Assembly: GCA_016280695.1 (NCBI GenBank)
Contig: JAEEHG010000086.1
Span: 1 to 8,921 of the forward strand
Source: Solobacterium sp.
GTDB taxonomy: Bacteria > Bacillota_I > Bacilli_A > Erysipelotrichales > Erysipelotrichaceae
DNA length: 8,921 bases
Direction: 5' to 3'
Under the pieces are notes generated by a model, which was not told the DNA's origin, made no database searches, and was given only the letters and a program-made list of their open reading frames with translations. The position numbers and the translations under genes were made by a program. Of the stretch, positions 5,810-8,921 are shown in pieces (within the stretch, counting starts at the first letter, position 1; each line of letters starts with the position of its first letter).

Positions 5810-6286
5810 TTATTCTTCGTGTACCAGTTTGCCGGTCATGTGTTCAACACACAGTTCCAGCGCGGCAACCCGGTCGGCAGTCCGGTTCAGAATCTCATCA
5901 ACTGCTTCTGCCGTCGGATAATACTTCAGTCCGATCCGCCTGGTTACGGAAAGCCGCTTTTCCCGGTCTTCAATGACCTTGATCCGGCCGAAGACAATGA
6001 CGCTTCTGATCCAGGCAGCCCAGTCACCTTCCCGGAATTCTTCATTGTCAAAGACGGTGAAGCAGACTTTGTCGTGTTTTGTGACAGCGTCGATCTTGTG
6101 ACCTGTCGGCGCACCGTGGAAGTACAGATTCCCGGTTTCCTCATCATAAATATAATCTACCGGGATGCCATAGGGATAATCATCATCACCAAGGACACTG
6201 AGCACGCCGCGTCTGCCGGTCTTCAGGACCTCGATACATTCTGCTTCGGTAATCTGCTGCTTGATTCTCCGCATTTCTCTGAACAT
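5810..6286 (-). CDS. Pyridoxamine 5'-phosphate oxidase-like / NimA-like FMN-binding protein
   Basis: A 158-residue cytoplasmic protein of the split-barrel flavin-binding superfamily, in the branch that includes NimA-type 5-nitroimidazole resistance proteins. Typical features in order are the N-terminal 'MFREMRR', 'GVLSVLGDDDYPYGIPVDYIY' shortened here to its core GDDDYPYGIPVDY (33-45), the flavin-contact segment 'LYFHGAPTGHKID' (54-66), the strand 'SVIVFGRIKVIED' (95-107), and the C-terminal 'ALELCVEHMTGK' (142-153). Members bind FMN or related cofactors as dimers and often reduce small molecules; the true substrate is unknown and most such genes are not proven resistance genes. It lacks the specific residues I would need to call it a real pyridoxine biosynthesis oxidase, and it is short for that. 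The start is supported by AGGAGG six bases upstream. It has its own extended -10 promoter and shares a terminator with the lactate dehydrogenase. Confidence 0.85.
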   Translation of the reverse strand: MFREMRRIKQQITEAECIEVLKTGRRGVLSVLGDDDYPYGIPVDYIYDEETGNLYFHGAPTGHKIDAVTKHDKVCFTVFDNEEFREGDWAAWIRSVIVFGRIKVIEDREKRLSVTRRIGLKYYPTAEAVDEILNRTADRVAALELCVEHMTGKLVHEE

Positions 6287-6309
6287 AATAGGCCTCCTGT
6301 TCTATCCTG

Positions 6310-6318
6310 ATTGTAACA
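6310..6318 (-). promoter_or_regulatory. Extended -10 promoter of the FMN protein gene
   Basis: On the minus strand TGT precedes TACAAT (6315-6310), a five-of-six -10 box with an extended element. The -35 position falls in the T run of the upstream terminator (6332-6339) and has no clear TTGACA, so activity would rest on the extended -10. The leader would be about 17 to 20 bases. Confidence 0.55.
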
Positions 6319-6331
6319 GAAGCGGAAACGT

Positions 6332-6360
6332 AAAAAAAAGACCATGCACCGCATGGTCTC
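6332..6360 (-). terminator. Intrinsic terminator of the clostripain-like gene
   Basis: AGACCATGC (6339-6347) pairs perfectly with GCATGGTCT (6351-6359) around a three-base loop. On the minus strand the stem is followed by eight T bases (6339-6332). It begins eight bases after the protease stop codon at 6368-6370 and insulates the FMN protein gene. Confidence 0.9.
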
Positions 6361-6367
6361 TGTATGA

Positions 6368-8881
6368 TTATTCGCTGTAAGCCTGCATCGGGGTTCTGAG
6401 CTCGGTGTTGTAGATATCGGTCAGACGATATCCGAACATGGTGCCCTGGCCGGCGATGTGGAAGGTGCCGACCGTCAGCTCACCGTCGTAAGGAATCGGG
6501 TCACTGATTTCGTAGACATCATCGAAATTGTTCTGGTAGTCATAGTAGTCGGCGATGAAGGTGACGACATCGGCGTCATGTTCCTCGTCGTCAACAACCA
6601 GCTGGTAAATACGCGCTTCCACGCCGTCCTCATAGACGTTCTGGACACCGTAGACAACACCGTCCGGGTTTTCCGGGGTGAATTCAATCAGCAGGTGGGC
6701 TTTCTGGTCATTGACCAGGCACGGGACATAGCCGGTGGTGCGGTAGTTGCCGTCATCGACATATTCGTCGCTGATCATGTAGTAGGCGACCGGGTTGTCA
6801 TCCAGGGACATCCAGTTGCCGTCATATTCTGCAAGCAGGTTGCCGTCATCATCGAATTCGAAGACGTTGTCCAGGCCCATGTCGATATAGCCGGTGCCGT
6901 CATCGACGAACACGCTCTGTTCAATGGAACGGATCAGGGCCCAGGTTTCATCACTCAGGACGACGACCTTGTGACCGTTGACTTCGGTGAGTTCCAGTTC
7001 GCTGGTATCGACCACGTTGGCCCGGTTCGACAGCATGCCGGAGATCAGCTGCAGCATGATGTCTTCCGGTGTGACGGCGCTGCCCCCGCCGCCCAGCAGG
7101 GAATTCAGGGAATTGCCGTAGGAACTGGACTGCTGCGGGGCCGGTGTCGTGCCGAGCAGGAGGTTCATGATGTCCTGGCTGGAGATGGTCTGGGTGGACG
7201 AGCCGCTGTAGGAGCCGCTGCCGCCGAGGATGTTGAACAGGTTGTTCTGCCCGGCCCCGGTGACCATCTGGCCGCTGGCCTGCACGCCGGCAAAGGAACG
7301 CACGGCGCTGCCGTATTCGGACATGCCGATATTCTCATAGATGCCGGACATGACCGACACGGATTTCAGTGAGGAATACGGGAAGTAGATACTCATGCCA
7401 TAGGCATTGTTCATGTTGTTGGTGCGGTTGTACTTCACGCAGGACTGCACGGCTTCGGCCAGGGCCCGGGATTCCGGGGAATTGATGTTCTGGCAGAAGT
7501 GCACGATGTCAATCTGGTCAATCCGGGTGGACTGGGCGAATTCCTTGGTTACATAACGGGCATCCGCGATCGGCTGGTAGTTCTCCTGTTCGATATTCGT
7601 GTTGATGGACACGGCAAAGTTCTTCAGGGCTGTCGGGACAACCGCATCGAATTCCGCCAGGTCGACAATGGACAGGGATGTCTTGTCACGGCTGGATGTA
7701 CGGGCCGACTGGATGATGAAGTCGTCGATAATCTGCTTGCCCAGTTCAACCGTCGGGATGGATGTGTTCGCAGCCAGCCGGCTCAGCCAGTTCGTGTAGT
7801 ACCAGCCGGTGCCCGGTTCGGTTTCTTCCGAAGCGATCAGGTAATCTGCGTACGGTGCGACCGCGACGGCTGTTTCCGCGTTGGCCATCAGGCAGGCGTC
7901 GAAGCCGACGACATCAAACTTGATGCCGGAATCGGCGAGTGCCTTGGCGATCTTCGGGACGGTCATGGTGACGCCGGTGTGCTTCTGGTCATGGCAGTAG
8001 CCGGTGACCGAGCCGCCGCCGTGATCCCACAGGATGAGCATATAGCGGTCAGCCGGGAAGTTCTGGGAACTGAACCGGATGAAGTCAGTCAGGTTGCCCG
8101 GATCGGACATGACCCGGTCATCCAGCGTGGCCAGCCGGGCAATCTGCCGGCCGGACATGATCTTGTACCGTTCGTTGACCCGGTTGGAGATAACGGAGTT
8201 GTTCCATTTCCGCGCCCCGCCGGTTTCAACAATGATATTTACGTTGTCGGCCTGGTCGGCATACAGCATTTCGTTCAGGTCCGAAGTGGCCATGCCGTAA
8301 TTGGTTTCCAGGTCAGATCCGCACATGTAAATCATGATGGTTACGGTATCCTGGCCGTTGCCCTTCAGCTTCGTGAACTTATCCCGCACGCCGCTGACCG
8401 AAGCCGTATTGATCTCCTGGGAGTCAACCTGGGTATAGGTCGTAACCGGCGGATTGTACCCATGGAGCACATTGCCGGACTGCTGGGCCGGAGCCGGGGT
8501 CTGTACGGCCGGTGTCGGGGCCGGGGTCGCAGCCGCCGAACCTGAACCGGAGCCGCTGCCGCAGCTGCCGAACATGTTCATGACAAGCAGGACCAGCAGG
8601 ATGAATACGATGATGCGGATGAAACCGCCGCCCCCGCCGCGGCGTCTGCCGTAGGACGACCCGCCGCCCATCATGCCGCGCTGCACAGGGGTCGGATCTG
8701 TTTTGCGTTCATAGGTTTCCCGGCGGTCATTCCGGGCTTCTTCACGGCCGTTGTTCAGGGTGTTGCCGGTACGGCCCGAGTCTTTGCCGACGCGGTCCGA
8801 ATTCAGGCCTTCGTTACGTCTGTTAACACTTCCTGAGGAAGTGGCTTCCCCGCGCTTGCGGGAATGAGGTCTGTTTGTCAT
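6368..8881 (-). CDS. Membrane-anchored clostripain-family (C11) cysteine peptidase
   Basis: An 837-residue protein. Residues 1-86 are hydrophilic, Arg/Asn/Gly-rich and have no signal peptide. Residues 87-104 form one hydrophobic helix, after which a Gly-Ser and Ala-Pro-Thr-rich linker (105-136) leads to the peptidase domain (about 165-535). This has the clostripain features 'TIMIYMCGSDLE' (181-192), the catalytic His287 in LWDHGGG and the catalytic Cys330 in GFDAC. Family C11 enzymes cleave after basic residues and are often activated by self-cleavage (known for clostripain and PmC11). The basic start and helix suggest cytoplasm-in, peptidase-out topology, so it would work at the cell surface. 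A Gly/Ser/Gln-rich low-complexity segment (about 535-600) separates the peptidase from an acidic, Tyr-rich, probably beta-rich C-terminal domain (about 622-830) that I do not recognise. AGGAGG lies seven bases before the ATG. It is alone in its unit, with a -10 box upstream and a strong terminator. Substrate unknown. Confidence 0.88.
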   Translation of the reverse strand: MTNRPHSRKRGEATSSGSVNRRNEGLNSDRVGKDSGRTGNTLNNGREEARNDRRETYERKTDPTPVQRGMMGGGSSYGRRRGGGGGFIRIIVFILLVLLVMNMFGSCGSGSGSGSAAATPAPTPAVQTPAPAQQSGNVLHGYNPPVTTYTQVDSQEINTASVSGVRDKFTKLKGNGQDTVTIMIYMCGSDLETNYGMATSDLNEMLYADQADNVNIIVETGGARKWNNSVISNRVNERYKIMSGRQIARLATLDDRVMSDPGNLTDFIRFSSQNFPADRYMLILWDHGGGSVTGYCHDQKHTGVTMTVPKIAKALADSGIKFDVVGFDACLMANAETAVAVAPYADYLIASEETEPGTGWYYTNWLSRLAANTSIPTVELGKQIIDDFIIQSARTSSRDKTSLSIVDLAEFDAVVPTALKNFAVSINTNIEQENYQPIADARYVTKEFAQSTRIDQIDIVHFCQNINSPESRALAEAVQSCVKYNRTNNMNNAYGMSIYFPYSSLKSVSVMSGIYENIGMSEYGSAVRSFAGVQASGQMVTGAGQNNLFNILGGSGSYSGSSTQTISSQDIMNLLLGTTPAPQQSSSYGNSLNSLLGGGGSAVTPEDIMLQLISGMLSNRANVVDTSELELTEVNGHKVVVLSDETWALIRSIEQSVFVDDGTGYIDMGLDNVFEFDDDGNLLAEYDGNWMSLDDNPVAYYMISDEYVDDGNYRTTGYVPCLVNDQKAHLLIEFTPENPDGVVYGVQNVYEDGVEARIYQLVVDDEEHDADVVTFIADYYDYQNNFDDVYEISDPIPYDGELTVGTFHIAGQGTMFGYRLTDIYNTELRTPMQAYSE

Positions 8882-8910
8882 TGTAATACCTCCTGAAACT
8901 TCTGCTATTA

Positions 8911-8916
8911 ATTATA
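8911..8916 (-). promoter_or_regulatory. Candidate -10 box of the clostripain-like gene
   Basis: A perfect TATAAT on the minus strand, placed so that the leader would be about 23 bases and contain the ribosome binding site AGGAGG (8894-8889). The -35 region lies beyond the window edge, so the promoter cannot be confirmed here. Confidence 0.5.
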
Positions 8917-8921
8917 AGGCA

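Noticed and set aside
6458..7372. 304-codon plus-strand open frame opposite the protease gene
   Set aside because: Shadow of the clostripain-like gene, rich in Val, Asp and Ile from complementary codons, with no family features.
7499..8545. 348-codon plus-strand open frame opposite the protease gene
   Set aside because: Covers the catalytic domain of the C11 peptidase on the other strand; no ribosome binding site and no domain.
8559..8573. Lipobox-like FGSC before Cys107 of the protease
   Set aside because: It follows an internal membrane helix after 86 polar residues, not an N-terminal signal peptide, so lipidation is unlikely.

Overview
The window looks like chromosomal DNA from a Bacillota (Firmicutes) bacterium, probably a host-associated anaerobe. 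The reasons are strong AGGAGG-type ribosome binding sites before nearly every gene, TATAAT-like promoters several of which carry an extended TGn element, a short LxxC lipoprotein signal, CW_7 (Cpl-7) cell-wall-binding repeats, a NimA-like flavin protein, a fermentative D-lactate dehydrogenase and a clostripain-family protease. The codon use (many CGG, CCG and CTG codons) would suit a GC-richer member of Erysipelotrichia or Clostridia, but the sequence alone does not fix the lineage. No rRNA, tRNA, insertion sequence, phage structural gene or CRISPR array is visible.

Layout. Bases 1-66 may be the tail of an upstream gene. Next is a 415-residue lipoprotein (113-1360, +), which converges across a shared hairpin terminator with a CASTOR/POLLUX-type ion channel (1412-3241, -). 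Behind the channel, on the same strand but separated by a terminator, is a 95-residue glutaredoxin-like protein with a monothiol CPGT motif (3378-3665, -). A divergent intergenic region leads to a protein made of three CW_7 repeats behind a Lys-Pro-Ala linker (3834-4550, +). After its terminator comes an LdhA-type D-lactate dehydrogenase (4706-5740, +), whose leader contains a 16-bp perfect palindrome. It converges across another two-way terminator with a NimA-like/pyridoxamine-phosphate-oxidase-like FMN protein (5810-6286, -). The last gene is a membrane-anchored clostripain-family (C11) peptidase (6368-8881, -), with its own terminator and a -10 box at the right edge. No gap between genes exceeds 300 bases.

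How the genes relate. Most genes appear to be single transcription units with their own promoter, terminator or both, so there is no obvious multi-gene pathway. Two broad themes recur: the cell envelope (lipoprotein, ion channel, CW_7 protein, surface protease) and redox or fermentation (glutaredoxin-like protein, FMN protein, D-lactate dehydrogenase). The most unusual item is the CW_7-only protein. It carries three copies of a wall-binding module known mainly from phage endolysins, yet has no enzyme domain and no visible secretion signal. Its codon use differs from its neighbours and suggests high expression. Second-tier items are the Cys-rich tail on the lactate dehydrogenase, the palindromic candidate operator before it, and the inside-out architecture of the clostripain-like protease.
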